DNA from: Haloglomus halophilum
GTDB lineage: Archaea > Halobacteriota > Halobacteria > Halobacteriales > Haloarculaceae
Reading direction: 5' to 3'
Length of the DNA: 64,000 bases
NCBI RefSeq assembly: GCF_024298885.1
Contig: NZ_CP101166.1
Location: 558,001-622,000, forward strand
Position 1 is the first letter of the stretch. Each line of letters opens with the position of its first letter. A model generated the notes under the pieces. The model saw only the letters and a program-made list of their open reading frames with translations, was not told the origin of the DNA and did no database searches. A program made the position numbers and the translations under genes. Positions 25,174 through 33,527 of this stretch are shown piece by piece.

Positions 25174-25731
25174 TCAGACGGGCAGGCCAGCGACGGCCCC
25201 GACCAGCCAGCCGAACACGGCGGTCGAGGGCTCGTTCCCCACGCCGGGTGCGAACGGCAGCGCTGCCGCGAGGTCCCGGAGGAGGCCGGGGACGACGTGG
25301 ACGAACACGGCGACCACGGCGAGCTCCAGAAGCGTCACGAGCAGCGTCACGGCGTCGGCGTACGAACTGCTCGTCTTGACGCCGAAGGGGAGCCCGAACT
25401 CCTCGTCCCAGAGCGGGTGGAACAGCGCGATGCCGCGCTTCGACCCGACCATGTCGAGCACGTAGTGGCTGAGGACGCCGATCCAGACGTAGTGGAGGTT
25501 GTCGAGGTAGATGGGGTAGGCGACGAAGACGGCCAGTACGGTGAGGCTGTGGAACGTCTTGCGGTGCTTCCCGAACGCGGTGTCGATGTCGGGGAACAGC
25601 GCGCCCAGCGTCACCGGTACGAGCGTCATCGCGATGGTGCGGAACGTCTCGAAATCCCCGGCCGGCTCCAGAACGTACCCCAGCCCGATGGCCAGCAGGA
25701 CACCGTTCAGTACGTGACCCTTCTTGTTCAT
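25174..25731 (-). CDS. Membrane-bound metal-dependent hydrolase (YdjM-like)
   Basis: A 185-residue integral membrane protein with four or five helices. It carries the signatures of the YdjM/DUF457 family: HVLNGVLLAIG near the N-terminus, GALFPDIDTAFGKHRKTFHSL with clustered His and Asp for metal, and GVLSHYVLDMVGSKRGIALFHP. The family is predicted to act on membrane or cell-envelope substrates, but the reaction is unknown. Start at MNKKGHVLNG. It is divergent from the 88-residue gene and ends close to the convergent PHP gene. Confidence 0.8.
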   Translation of the reverse strand: MNKKGHVLNGVLLAIGLGYVLEPAGDFETFRTIAMTLVPVTLGALFPDIDTAFGKHRKTFHSLTVLAVFVAYPIYLDNLHYVWIGVLSHYVLDMVGSKRGIALFHPLWDEEFGLPFGVKTSSSYADAVTLLVTLLELAVVAVFVHVVPGLLRDLAAALPFAPGVGNEPSTAVFGWLVGAVAGLPV

Positions 25732-25862
25732 CGGTCGGAGGGACTCGCGGGGGCCGGACAAGCGTTTCCGTCGGCGGCGCGGGCGTCCGACGCGCGGCAG
25801 ACGGCGCCACCGTCCCGGCCGGCCCCCAAGGCGTTTGCCACCGGAGCCCCGACCCGGCCAGC

Positions 25863-26129
25863 ATGTTCGTCGAACTCCTCGCGGTGGGCAGCCTCTCGAC
25901 GGCCATCCTCGCGACCGGCCTCGCCCTCCTCCTGCGGCCCGAGCGGGCAATCGAGTACCAGGAGCGGTACGCCGAGCGGGTCGCGGCGGTCGGTCCCGAG
26001 GAGAATCCCGAGTATTACGACCAGACACGCGCGGACCGCCGGGACACGTTCCTCCTGGGTGGCCTCGTCCTGTCGCTGGTGGGGGGTGCCCTCCTCGCGT
26101 TCACGGTGTACGGCGCGCTGTTCGTCTGA
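25863..26129 (+). CDS. Small two-helix membrane protein, function unknown
   Basis: An 88-residue protein: a hydrophobic N-terminal helix (LLAVGSLSTAILATGLALLL), a charged cytoplasmic-looking loop (RPERAIEYQERYAERV and onward), and a second helix (FLLGGLVLSLVGGALLAFTVY). The clean helix-loop-helix layout and good codon pattern support a real gene. It converges with the acyl-CoA carboxylase gene. No known domain. Confidence 0.65.
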   Translation: MFVELLAVGSLSTAILATGLALLLRPERAIEYQERYAERVAAVGPEENPEYYDQTRADRRDTFLLGGLVLSLVGGALLAFTVYGALFV

Positions 26130-26184
26130 GACGGCCCCGAGAGCGGTGGGACGGCCTCGGCTGGGAGCGCCCGGTTGAACGGTC

Positions 26185-27816
26185 TCAGATCGGGTCGATA
26201 TGGTGTTTCTTCGGCGGCCAGTCCGCCTCCAGTTCCTCGTCCGCACGGGCGAGCATCCGGGCGATGCGGCCGCGTGTCTCGCCCGGTGCGATGGCCGCGT
26301 CCACGCCGACGCCCGACGCGGCGCGGATGGCGCCGGTCCGGTCCTGGAACTTCGCGACGAGCTCCTCGCGCTTGGCCTCGGGGTCGTCGGCCGCCTGTAT
26401 CTCCCGGCGATACGCGATGTCGACAGCACCCTCGATACCCATCGCCGCGACCTCCGCCGTCGCCCAGACGACGGTGAGGTCGTTGCGCGCCGACCGGCCG
26501 CCCCCCATCGCGACGTGGCCGAACCCGTACCCCCGCCGGAGAACGACGTTCGCGATGGGGACTGTCGCCCGGTTCAGCTGGAAGGGGAGCTTGCCGGCGT
26601 GGCGGGCGACACCCTCGGCCTCCGAGTCCGGCCCCGGCAGGACGCCGGGCGTGTCCTCGAACAGCAGGATGGGCAGATCGAACGCGTCACAGAGCGACGC
26701 GAAGCGGGCGGCCTTCTCGGAGGCGTCCGTGTCGATGGTGCCGGCCATCACGCGGGGCGCGTTGGCGATGACACCCACGGGCTCGCCCTCGACGCGGGCG
26801 AAGGCGGTGACGATGTTGCGGGCGTAGCGTGACTTCAGCTCGAACACCGACCCCGCGTCGACCACGCCCGCGATGACATCGCGCACGTCGTAGCCCTTCT
26901 TCGGGTCCGCCGGGATGACGTCGACGAGGTCCTCGGGGTCGCGCTCGGGAGCGCGGGGCTCGACCGCGGGCGGGTCGCGCCGGCAGTTGCGCGGGAGGTA
27001 CGACAGCCACTCCGCGATGGCGTCGAGACACGCCTCGTCGTCCGGGTACGCGGCGTCGGCCATCCCCGTCCGCACGGTGTGGACATCGGCGCCGCCGAGT
27101 TCCTCCTTCGGGACCTCCGTTCCGAGCGCGGCCTCGACCAGGGAGGGCCCGGCCACGCCGAGCGTCGAGCCCTCGACCATCGGCACGAAGTCGGCCATCA
27201 CGGAGAAGTTGGTCGGCGCGGCGAACCCCGGTCCCATCATCGCCGAGACGAACGGGACCCAGCCCGAGAGCTTCGTCTGCTGGCGGAACAGGCCGCCGTC
27301 TCCCTGCGCGGTCGGGCGGGCATCCAGCCCCTCCTGGATGCGGTGGCCGCCGCCGTCGTGGAGGTTGACGACCGGGAACCCGCGGTCGATGGCGAGGTCG
27401 TACAGCCGTTCGAGCTTGTGCCCGCCGGTGTGGCCGATGGAGCCGCCCTTGACGGTGAAGTCCGTCGCCGCGATGGCGACCGGCCGACCCTCGACCTCGC
27501 CGATTCCAGCCACGACGCCGTCGGCAGGGGCGTCCTCGCGCTCCCAGTCGACCGTCTCGGGCGTGGTCGGTGCGGGCGCCGCCAGTTGCCCGAGTTCGTC
27601 GAAGCTCCCGTCGTCGCAGAGGTGGGCCACCCGTTCGCGGGCGGTCAGTTTCCCGTGCTCGTGCTGGCGTTCGACGGCCTCGGGGCGTCCCTCGTCGCTC
27701 ACGGCCCGTCGCTCGGCACGCAGACGCTCGGTCAGTGCCGTCGCATCGAGGTCGCGTCTGTCGGCCGGGTCGCCACCGGCTCCGTCCGTCGCCGCGTCGT
27801 CGGGCGTCTCGTCCAT
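26185..27816 (-). CDS. Acyl-CoA carboxylase carboxyltransferase subunit (PccB-like)
   Basis: A 543-residue carboxyltransferase of the propionyl/methylmalonyl/acetyl-CoA carboxylase type. It contains GKLTARERVAHLCDDGSFDEL, DFTVKGGSIGHTGGHKLERLYD, the N-crotonase-like HDGGGHRIQEG, VMAGTIDTDASEKAARF, the CoA-site FEDTPGVLPGPDSEAEG, and GYGFGHVAMGGGRSARNDLTV. The enzyme transfers carboxyl from biotin to an acyl-CoA. No biotin carboxylase or carrier gene lies in the window, so those subunits must come from elsewhere. Acyl specificity is not readable. Start at MDETPDDAATDG. Confidence 0.88.
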   Translation of the reverse strand: MDETPDDAATDGAGGDPADRRDLDATALTERLRAERRAVSDEGRPEAVERQHEHGKLTARERVAHLCDDGSFDELGQLAAPAPTTPETVDWEREDAPADGVVAGIGEVEGRPVAIAATDFTVKGGSIGHTGGHKLERLYDLAIDRGFPVVNLHDGGGHRIQEGLDARPTAQGDGGLFRQQTKLSGWVPFVSAMMGPGFAAPTNFSVMADFVPMVEGSTLGVAGPSLVEAALGTEVPKEELGGADVHTVRTGMADAAYPDDEACLDAIAEWLSYLPRNCRRDPPAVEPRAPERDPEDLVDVIPADPKKGYDVRDVIAGVVDAGSVFELKSRYARNIVTAFARVEGEPVGVIANAPRVMAGTIDTDASEKAARFASLCDAFDLPILLFEDTPGVLPGPDSEAEGVARHAGKLPFQLNRATVPIANVVLRRGYGFGHVAMGGGRSARNDLTVVWATAEVAAMGIEGAVDIAYRREIQAADDPEAKREELVAKFQDRTGAIRAASGVGVDAAIAPGETRGRIARMLARADEELEADWPPKKHHIDPI

Positions 27817-27841
27817 GACCCGGCGGTCGGGTGGCGGCCTG

Positions 27842-30070
27842 TTATCGGTTGCCCCGAGTGCGGCCGCCGTCCCGGCCTCGTCGGGCCGCACCGAGGGCGA
27901 GAAGTGCGGCCGCGAGGAGCGCCACGCCGACCCCGAATCCGGCGCCACCCGCGCCGGAGGGTGTCACCGGCGACCCGGTCGCCGTCCCGGTCGCCGTGAC
28001 GGACGAGGCCGACCCACCGCTGCCGCGGCCGTCACCACCGCTGGTTCCCCGGGCCGTCCCATCGCTGCCGGCGGTGTCCGTCGACGGGGCGGCGGTCCCG
28101 TCGCCGGGACCACGTCGCCCGGCGGTCGTCCGGGTCGGCGTCGAATCGCGGACCGTGACGGTCGTCGCGCGGGCGCCAGCCTCGACGGGGTACTCGCCGG
28201 GTGTGTCGAACGTCGCGGTCCCGGTCAGCGTGACGGACTCACCCGGCGCGAGCCGGAGGGTACGTTCTGCCACCGGCTCCCCGTCGACGGTGAGGGTGAG
28301 GGTCCCGTCGGCCGGGCGCTCAGCCGGGTTCCGGACGAGTGCACGGACCGTGACGGACTCGCCGACGGCGATACGTTCGGGCACCTCCAGCCCGGTAACG
28401 GTGGGGGTCGCGGGCGGCCGAACGGTGACGGCACGGCTGGACTCGCCGAGGCGGAGTTGTGTGTCCGCGGCGGCGTCGAACGGCACCGTCCAGGAGAGGT
28501 CGGCCGTGGCGCCGGCGTCGAGCTCGCCCGTCCGGGTCCCGACCGCGCGGTCACCCCGGCGCAGCGTGATGGCGAACTCCCCGGCGGCGTCTCCGGTGTT
28601 CTCGGCGGTCGCGCGGACGACGACCCGCTCGCCCGGGACGAGCGTCGGGAGCCGGTCGACGGTCGTGTTCCGGTAGGGCCCCGTGAGGCGGAACTCCTCG
28701 AAGCGGTAGTCGAGGTCGGCGAGGCCGCCGAAGACGCGAGCGTACTCCGAGCGGTTCGGCGGTTCGGGCGCCGCGTCGGTCTCGGTGTACCGGCGCGCGA
28801 CCTCGCGGGAGTCGGCGCCGCCGACAGCCTCGATGCTGGCGAGGAAGATCGACTGGTTCAGGCGGCCGCCATCGGCACGGTCCTGCGCGCGCCGGATGGC
28901 ATCCTGCAGGGTGGCGCTCCCGTCGGTCTCGACCCGTATCTGTCGGTCGATGGCGGCGAACACCAGCGCCCCCTTCCAGTAGTGGGCGGTCGTCCCGCTC
29001 CACGTGTCCGGGTCCGCGAGGACCACGTCGCCGTAGCGCTGGCGCGTGCCGATGTTCAGGTGGCGCTGGAACTGCGAGTAGTTGATGCGGCCGCTCCGGA
29101 GTGCCCGGCTGGCGGCGTAGTAGTCGGCCATCCCCTCGTACGTCCAGCGCGTCTCCGTCGTCGGGCGATACGTCTGCCGGGTGTGGACGTACTCGTGGGA
29201 CCAGACGTTCTCCGGAGTGTCGAGGCGCTGCACGTCACGGACCCAGAAGTCCTCGGGCCCGCGCTGGAGCCCCGTGGAACCGTACTCGACGCCCTCGGTC
29301 GGGGCGGTGATGGCGAGGACCTCGTCGTCGGCCGGGCCGAGTGTCAGCGTGCGGGCGGTGCCCGCGAGCGCGCCGAGCACGTCGGCCCGGGAGTCACGGA
29401 GGTCGGCAGCCTCCGGGACGGCGAGCGTGATGCGTTGCCCCGCGACCTCGCGGGTCGTCGTGTCGACCGGGCCGAGGAAGAGGAGCGATTCGCCGGCCAC
29501 ACCCTCGCCCGCGACCGCGTGGTCGGTCCGGATGGGCTGGCGCTGGCCCGTCCCGGAGTAGGTCACGCCGAGGCGCGGGACCTTCGTCAGTGCCCACTCG
29601 CCGGTGTCGACGAAGAGGTACCCGCTCGTCTCGGCGCCCTCGCGCCCGCGCGTCACGGTCTCGTTCACGGGCAGCCGGTAGGACAGCGACGGCCGGTTCG
29701 TCGTCCGCGTCCACTCGTACTGGCGGGGGCCGCGCTGGCTGAACCCCTCGGTGTTCGTGACCGTCACCCCCTCGGGGACCTCCGCGGTCAGCGAGGTGAC
29801 GCCGTCGGGGATGGTAAAGCGGGCGTCGACACCGATCTCGCCGGGGCGCTCGGGCGTCAGCGACGAGGTGAACTCGATGTCGACGCCGCCGTGTGGCGTC
29901 GTGGGTCCGGCCGTCGTGGCCGCGCGCGTGACCGTGGCGGAGTCGGTCCCGGCCCCCGTCTCCGCGGCCGCTATCCCCGCGAGCGGGACTGCGACAGTGC
30001 TCGTGACGACGAGGACCGCGAGGAGTACGGAGCGAGCCGCGACCCGGACGCGACGGCGGGACCGTGTCAT
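27842..30070 (-). CDS. Surface-anchored metalloprotease-like protein
   Basis: A 742-residue exported protein. A signal helix covers residues 10-35. A beta-rich N-terminal domain (about 60-270) is followed by a gluzincin-like catalytic region: HEYVH at 292-296 and Glu312 in YEGMADYYA, resembling the M1/M61 aminopeptidase HExxH...E arrangement, although the 15-residue spacing is shorter than in M1. Two CARDB-like domains (about 465-550 and 555-640) follow. A Thr/Ser/Gly-rich stalk leads to a final hydrophobic segment GAGFGVGVALLAAALLALGA plus an arginine tail, resembling a PGF-CTERM-type anchor. Expected on the outer cell surface. It starts 26 bases upstream of the carboxyltransferase gene on the same strand. 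Confidence 0.78.
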   Translation of the reverse strand: MTRSRRRVRVAARSVLLAVLVVTSTVAVPLAGIAAAETGAGTDSATVTRAATTAGPTTPHGGVDIEFTSSLTPERPGEIGVDARFTIPDGVTSLTAEVPEGVTVTNTEGFSQRGPRQYEWTRTTNRPSLSYRLPVNETVTRGREGAETSGYLFVDTGEWALTKVPRLGVTYSGTGQRQPIRTDHAVAGEGVAGESLLFLGPVDTTTREVAGQRITLAVPEAADLRDSRADVLGALAGTARTLTLGPADDEVLAITAPTEGVEYGSTGLQRGPEDFWVRDVQRLDTPENVWSHEYVHTRQTYRPTTETRWTYEGMADYYAASRALRSGRINYSQFQRHLNIGTRQRYGDVVLADPDTWSGTTAHYWKGALVFAAIDRQIRVETDGSATLQDAIRRAQDRADGGRLNQSIFLASIEAVGGADSREVARRYTETDAAPEPPNRSEYARVFGGLADLDYRFEEFRLTGPYRNTTVDRLPTLVPGERVVVRATAENTGDAAGEFAITLRRGDRAVGTRTGELDAGATADLSWTVPFDAAADTQLRLGESSRAVTVRPPATPTVTGLEVPERIAVGESVTVRALVRNPAERPADGTLTLTVDGEPVAERTLRLAPGESVTLTGTATFDTPGEYPVEAGARATTVTVRDSTPTRTTAGRRGPGDGTAAPSTDTAGSDGTARGTSGGDGRGSGGSASSVTATGTATGSPVTPSGAGGAGFGVGVALLAAALLALGAARRGRDGGRTRGNR

Positions 30071-30136
30071 CTACCGCCCCGTCCGGGCCGAAGCGGCATA
30101 ATCCCCCGGCGAGCGGCGAGGCTGACTGCGACCGGC

Positions 30137-30176
30137 TGGTACGGATGGGTACGCACGGGCACGGACGGGTACGGAC
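30137..30176 (+). repeat. Four 10-bp direct repeats
   Basis: TGGTACGGAT, GGGTACGCAC, GGGCACGGAC and GGGTACGGAC follow head to tail, phased at about one helical turn, between the metalloprotease promoter and the sensor kinase. They may be regulatory binding sites or simple slippage products. Confidence 0.6.
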
Positions 30177-30267
30177 CGGTTCGCTCGTATGGAGGGGCTG
30201 GTACGGAACGTCGGACGCGGCGGGAATCGGCCGTATCGAGTGTCAGTTGTCACCGAGTACGCCCAAA

Positions 30268-30278
30268 CCGTTTTGTCG
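30268..30278 (+). promoter_or_regulatory. TATA-like element of the sensor kinase gene
   Basis: CCGTTTTGTCG lies 24-34 bases before the ATG at 30302, the leaderless spacing. The same CCTTTTGTG-type box recurs before the tRNA-Gly and the STAND-like gene. Confidence 0.45.
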
Positions 30279-30301
30279 TGTGGACGAGTACCGAACCGAA
30301 G

Positions 30302-31393
30302 ATGGCCTTCAGTCACACGGCCGGAGAGCTCCCGGACGCGATACCGGAAGAGGCCGCAGGCTGGACGGTCGCAGTGCTGGGCCTGGCACTCGTCGCCAGC
30401 GGCGCCGCCTACCACACCGTCACACCGGACAGCGAGTTCTTCATCACGGCGGTCGCGAGTCTGCCCGGAGCCGCGACGACGGGTCTCTGGGTGGTGGCGC
30501 GGAACCGGTGGGTTGGGACGGAACACCAGCCACGCCTGCTCCGCTGGACGCTCATCGGCGGCGGGGTCCTCGGCAGTATCATCATCGTGGTCGCACTGGT
30601 CCAGGGGGGTGGACTGTTCGAGTGGTTCGAACTCCTCCAGTTCCTCACCGGCGTCGGGACCGCGTCCGGGGTCGCCATCGGCACCAGTGAGGCACGGAGC
30701 GTCGAGGCGGCCCGCCGGGCCGAGCGCGCCCGCGTCTCAGCCGAACACGTCCGCGAGGAACGTGACCGCCTTCGATTCCTCAACAACCTGCTGCGCCACA
30801 ACGTCCTCAACAAGATGCAGATCGTCCGCGCGTACACCCGCGAGGTCGCCGACCAGCAGGACGGCGAGTTCGACGAGGAACTGGGGACGACGATGGAGCA
30901 GACCCGCGAGGTGGCCGAACTCGTCGAGAACGTCCGCCACCTCGTCCGAGCGACGACCGACGACACCCCCCCACGTCCGGTCGACCTGCAGGCGGCGGTG
31001 GAGGCCGCCGTCGAATCCATCGACCCCGAATCCGGCGGCACCGTCGAGGCCGACGTGCCCGCCGTCACCGTCGAGGGTGACGACCTCCTGAAGTACGTCG
31101 TCGAGAACCTCGTCCGGAACAGCTTCCAGCATCACGACCGGGAGGCGGCGACCGTCCGGGTGACGGGGACGACCGACGGGGAGACGGCCCACCTCCGCAT
31201 CAGCGACGACGGCCCCGGCATCCCGAACGGCCTGAAGGAGGAGGTGCTCACCCCCGGCGAGCACGGGGACAGCGGCCTCGGGCTCTATCTCGCGCGGACC
31301 GTCATCGAGGGGTACGGCGGGTCGGTCGGTATCCGGGACAACGAACCCCGGGGGACGGTCGTGGAGCTGACGCTGACGCGCGCCGAGGCGTGA
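30302..31393 (+). CDS. Membrane sensor histidine kinase
   Basis: A 363-residue kinase. Four hydrophobic helices (about residues 20-115) form the input domain with little outside sequence. A short coiled coil (AARRAERARVSAEHVREERDRL) leads to the H-box NNLLRHNVLNKMQ with phospho-acceptor His166. The ATPase domain follows with N-box ENLVRNSFQHH, G1 DDGPGIP and G2 GDSGLGLYLAR. This H-box style is typical of haloarchaeal kinases. No response regulator is encoded nearby, so it is an orphan. The ligand or stimulus is unknown. Confidence 0.88.
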   Translation: MAFSHTAGELPDAIPEEAAGWTVAVLGLALVASGAAYHTVTPDSEFFITAVASLPGAATTGLWVVARNRWVGTEHQPRLLRWTLIGGGVLGSIIIVVALVQGGGLFEWFELLQFLTGVGTASGVAIGTSEARSVEAARRAERARVSAEHVREERDRLRFLNNLLRHNVLNKMQIVRAYTREVADQQDGEFDEELGTTMEQTREVAELVENVRHLVRATTDDTPPRPVDLQAAVEAAVESIDPESGGTVEADVPAVTVEGDDLLKYVVENLVRNSFQHHDREAATVRVTGTTDGETAHLRISDDGPGIPNGLKEEVLTPGEHGDSGLGLYLARTVIEGYGGSVGIRDNEPRGTVVELTLTRAEA

Positions 31394-31462
31394 GCCTCAC
31401 CGACCGAGTTCGACCGAGTGGTCCGCGCGGATCCAGGCCCCCTTCGCGTCGCTGTCGTAGAG
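31394..31462. repeat. Near-identical segment shared with 31849-31917
   Basis: About 68 bases covering the 3' ends of paralogues 1 and 2 (GACCGAGTTCGACCGAGTGG through GTCGCTGTCGTAGAG) match almost perfectly at the two sites, including bases beyond the stop codons. This points to a recent tandem duplication or gene conversion. Confidence 0.8.
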
Positions 31463-31591
31463 GATGGTCTCGTCGTTCCGGGTGGTGAACGCGCCGTAGC
31501 GCTCCGGGTCGATGCTCGGCAACGAGTCGTCGTCGGGGGTGCGGACGGTCGACAGTTCGGTCGCCTCGCTCCGGTTCTCGTTCGTGGGCAT
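31397..31591 (-). CDS. Small haloarchaeal protein (DUF7331-like), paralogue 1
   Basis: A 64-residue acidic protein from MPTNENRSEATEL. Its core DDDSLPSIDPERYGAF...ETILYDSDAKGAWIRADHSVELGR is nearly identical to the product of 31852-32043, and similar to that of 32043-32228. I recognise a haloarchaeal family of unknown function with about 60 residues and a conserved C-terminal WIRAD-type strand. It converges with the sensor kinase. An upstream in-frame ATG exists at 31657 but adds unrelated sequence. Confidence 0.75.
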   Translation of the reverse strand: MPTNENRSEATELSTVRTPDDDSLPSIDPERYGAFTTRNDETILYDSDAKGAWIRADHSVELGR

Positions 31592-31782
31592 GTGTGTCAC
31601 GACACGTTCCACCACCCTGAGCGTGATGCCAGTCATTGCCGGGAGAAGGTAATACATGGTGAGAATGGCACGGAGAGTGGGGACATCCGGAGCTGTCCGT
31701 CACCGAGTGGTATCTCCGGATGAACACGAGAGGAATCGGCGTGAGAGTGCCGGTGGGGAACCGGTATCGAGCGACAGCGGAG

Positions 31783-31850
31783 ACGGTGAGCAGCGGAGAC
31801 AGCAGAGACAGGGGAGCAGTGGAGACAACGCGGACAGTGGGGACAGGCAC
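31783..31850 (+). repeat. Imperfect purine-rich GGAGACAG repeats
   Basis: Short related units (GCGGAGAC, GCGGAGACAGC, AGAGACAGGGG, GTGGAGACAACG, GTGGGGACAGG) run through the gap between DUF7331-like paralogues 1 and 2. A similar GAGAATGG...GTGGGGACATCC stretch lies at 31662-31690. They resemble the core of the 24-bp repeat at 6297-6392. Confidence 0.5.
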
Positions 31851-31851
31851 C

Positions 31852-32043
31852 TCACCGACCGAGTTCGACCGAGTGGTCCGCACGGATCCAGGCCCCCTTC
31901 GCGTCGCTGTCGTAGAGCACGGTCTCGCCGCTTCGGGTCTCGAACGCGCCGTAGCGCTCCGGGTGGATGCTGGGCAGCGAATCGTCCTCCGGGGTGTGAA
32001 CCGCCGCCAGGTCTGCGCCGTCGTCCTCGTGGTGCTGGTCCAT
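31852..32043 (-). CDS. Small haloarchaeal protein (DUF7331-like), paralogue 2
   Basis: A 63-residue protein beginning MDQHHEDDGADLAAVHTPED. From DDSLPSIHPERYGAF to the end it differs from paralogue 1 at only a few positions, while the N-terminus is different. Its ATG (32041-32043) overlaps the TGA of paralogue 3 (32043-32045) by one base, so the two are translationally coupled with paralogue 3 first. Confidence 0.75.
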   Translation of the reverse strand: MDQHHEDDGADLAAVHTPEDDSLPSIHPERYGAFETRSGETVLYDSDAKGAWIRADHSVELGR

Positions 32044-32228
32044 CAGTGACCCACCTCGACTGCACAGTCGGCGCGGAGCCAGGCGTCCTCGGCCTCACGG
32101 TCGAAGAGGACGGTCGTCCCGTCCGCGACATCGAAGGCCCCGTATCGCGCGTCGGGAACCGGCGGCAGCCGCTCGTCCGCCGGCGTCTCGACGGCCACCC
32201 TGTCGGTCCGTTCGTTCGTGTCTCCCAT
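32043..32228 (-). CDS. Small haloarchaeal protein (DUF7331-like), paralogue 3
   Basis: A 61-residue protein, the most divergent of the three: ADERLPPVPDARYGAFDVADG and VLFDREAEDAWLRADCAVEVGH keep the same pattern of conserved residues. First gene of the two-gene unit with paralogue 2. Its promoter probably lies in the very AT-rich 32280-32312 stretch (TATTTATTATTCGTCGATTT). Confidence 0.72.
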   Translation of the reverse strand: MGDTNERTDRVAVETPADERLPPVPDARYGAFDVADGTTVLFDREAEDAWLRADCAVEVGH

Positions 32229-32438
32229 CGACAGATGCTTGTCCGGGGACCTCCCTGAGGCTGTTCCCGGTTCTAGCCAGGTATTTATTATTCGTCGATT
32301 TATAATACACCATATTGAGACGGCAAATATCGGTTCGGCCGGAGCGAACCGCGGCCGTCACACCCGGCACGCGTCGCCCGAACGACCACGCCTGACAGGT
32401 GGGCGGGTTTCATGCCGGCGGGGCGCCTCCCGTGAGCC

Positions 32439-33059
32439 GTGCCCGAGGACCCGACCTTTCCGGACCCCAGCCGGCGGAACCCGGTGGCAGCCGGCTGTGA
32501 ACGCTGCCCGGAACTGGTCGACTGTCGCACGCATATCAGCCACGGCGTCGGGCCGACGGACGCGTCGCTGGTCGTGGTCGGGGAGGCGCCCGGCGCGGGC
32601 GCGCCGGCGGCCGACCGCTGGCGGGGCGGGAACCTGACGGGGATGGCCTACACGACCCGCAACTCCGGGCGGAAGGTGCGCCGGCTGGTCGCCGACGCCG
32701 GCTTCGCGGACGACGCCTACTACACGAACGCCGTCAAGTGCTTCCCGTGCGACGGCGCGGGGAGCAACCGTGAACCCACGCCCGAGGAGCGGGCGAACTG
32801 CCGGCCGTATCTCCGTGAGGAACTGGCGGCCGTCGACCCGGACACCGTCCTCACCACCGGCAAGCACGCGACGACATCGGTGTTCGTGATGACCGGCCGG
32901 TCGCTCGACGGGTTCCTCGACGCCGTGCTCGAACCCGTAGCGACGGACATCGGGCGGGTGATTCCGCTGCTCCACCCCAGCTACCAGGAGGTGTGGCTCT
33001 CCCGGCTGGACCACACCCGCGAGTCGTACCTCACGGAGTTGCGGGCGCTGCTGGCCTGA
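32439..33059 (+). CDS. Uracil-DNA glycosylase, iron-sulphur type (family 4/5)
   Basis: A 206-residue enzyme that excises uracil from DNA to start base-excision repair. Motif 1 GEAPGAGAPA is at residues 49-58, and the conserved HPSYQEV segment lies near the C-terminus. Cysteines at 20, 23, 101 and 121 (with 29 and 104 nearby) can hold the 4Fe-4S cluster of families 4 and 5. Start is GTG at 32439, 27 bases after GGGTTTCATG. It is divergent from the DUF7331-like operon. Confidence 0.88.
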   Translation: MPEDPTFPDPSRRNPVAAGCERCPELVDCRTHISHGVGPTDASLVVVGEAPGAGAPAADRWRGGNLTGMAYTTRNSGRKVRRLVADAGFADDAYYTNAVKCFPCDGAGSNREPTPEERANCRPYLREELAAVDPDTVLTTGKHATTSVFVMTGRSLDGFLDAVLEPVATDIGRVIPLLHPSYQEVWLSRLDHTRESYLTELRALLA

Positions 33060-33068
33060 GCCGAGCGC

Positions 33069-33407
33069 TCAGAACGGGAGCGCCGGCTTCGCGGACCCGC
33101 TGTAGCGCTCGGCCTCGGATTCGATGTCGACCTCGAAGGAGACCTCGCGGCGCTCGCCGGCGTCCATCGAGACGGTCTTACCGTGTTTGCTCTGGACGGT
33201 CTCGCCCTGCCCGTAGATGGTGAGGGTGACGGTCACGTCGCCGCCGGCACCCCCGTTCTCGACCACGAACTCGACGGTCGTGGGACCGAGGAGGCTGCCG
33301 CTGGCGTTCGATTCGACGATCTCGGGGGCGGGCAGGACGGTCGAGCACCCCGCCAGCGTGACCGCCCCGGCGGCCGCCGTCGTCGCGAGGAAGCGTCTCC
33401 GTTGCAC
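33069..33407 (-). CDS. Tat-exported lipoprotein, function unknown
   Basis: A 112-residue protein with a twin-arginine signal (QRRRFLATTAAAGA) and lipobox TLAGC with Cys21 as the lipidated residue. The mature part is a single small beta domain (EFVVENGGAGGDVTVTLTIY...GERREVSFEVDIES) of CARDB/FxLYD-like pattern. Expected on the outer face of the membrane. It converges on the uracil-DNA glycosylase gene. Confidence 0.8.
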   Translation of the reverse strand: MQRRRFLATTAAAGAVTLAGCSTVLPAPEIVESNASGSLLGPTTVEFVVENGGAGGDVTVTLTIYGQGETVQSKHGKTVSMDAGERREVSFEVDIESEAERYSGSAKPALPF

Positions 33408-33527
33408 GTGTCGTCGTTGCGGACGGTCCGACTAACTTACGCGGTGCGAAAGGTGCGGGGAGGGGTCGCAGGACCCGCCGGGAGGGCAGGTTTCAAGCCC
33501 TCCCCCGCGGATTCGACACCAACGACC

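Noticed and set aside
26915..30301. Very long plus-strand open frame running into the sensor kinase
   Set aside because: It is antisense to the carboxyltransferase and metalloprotease genes; only the part from 30302 has coding character.
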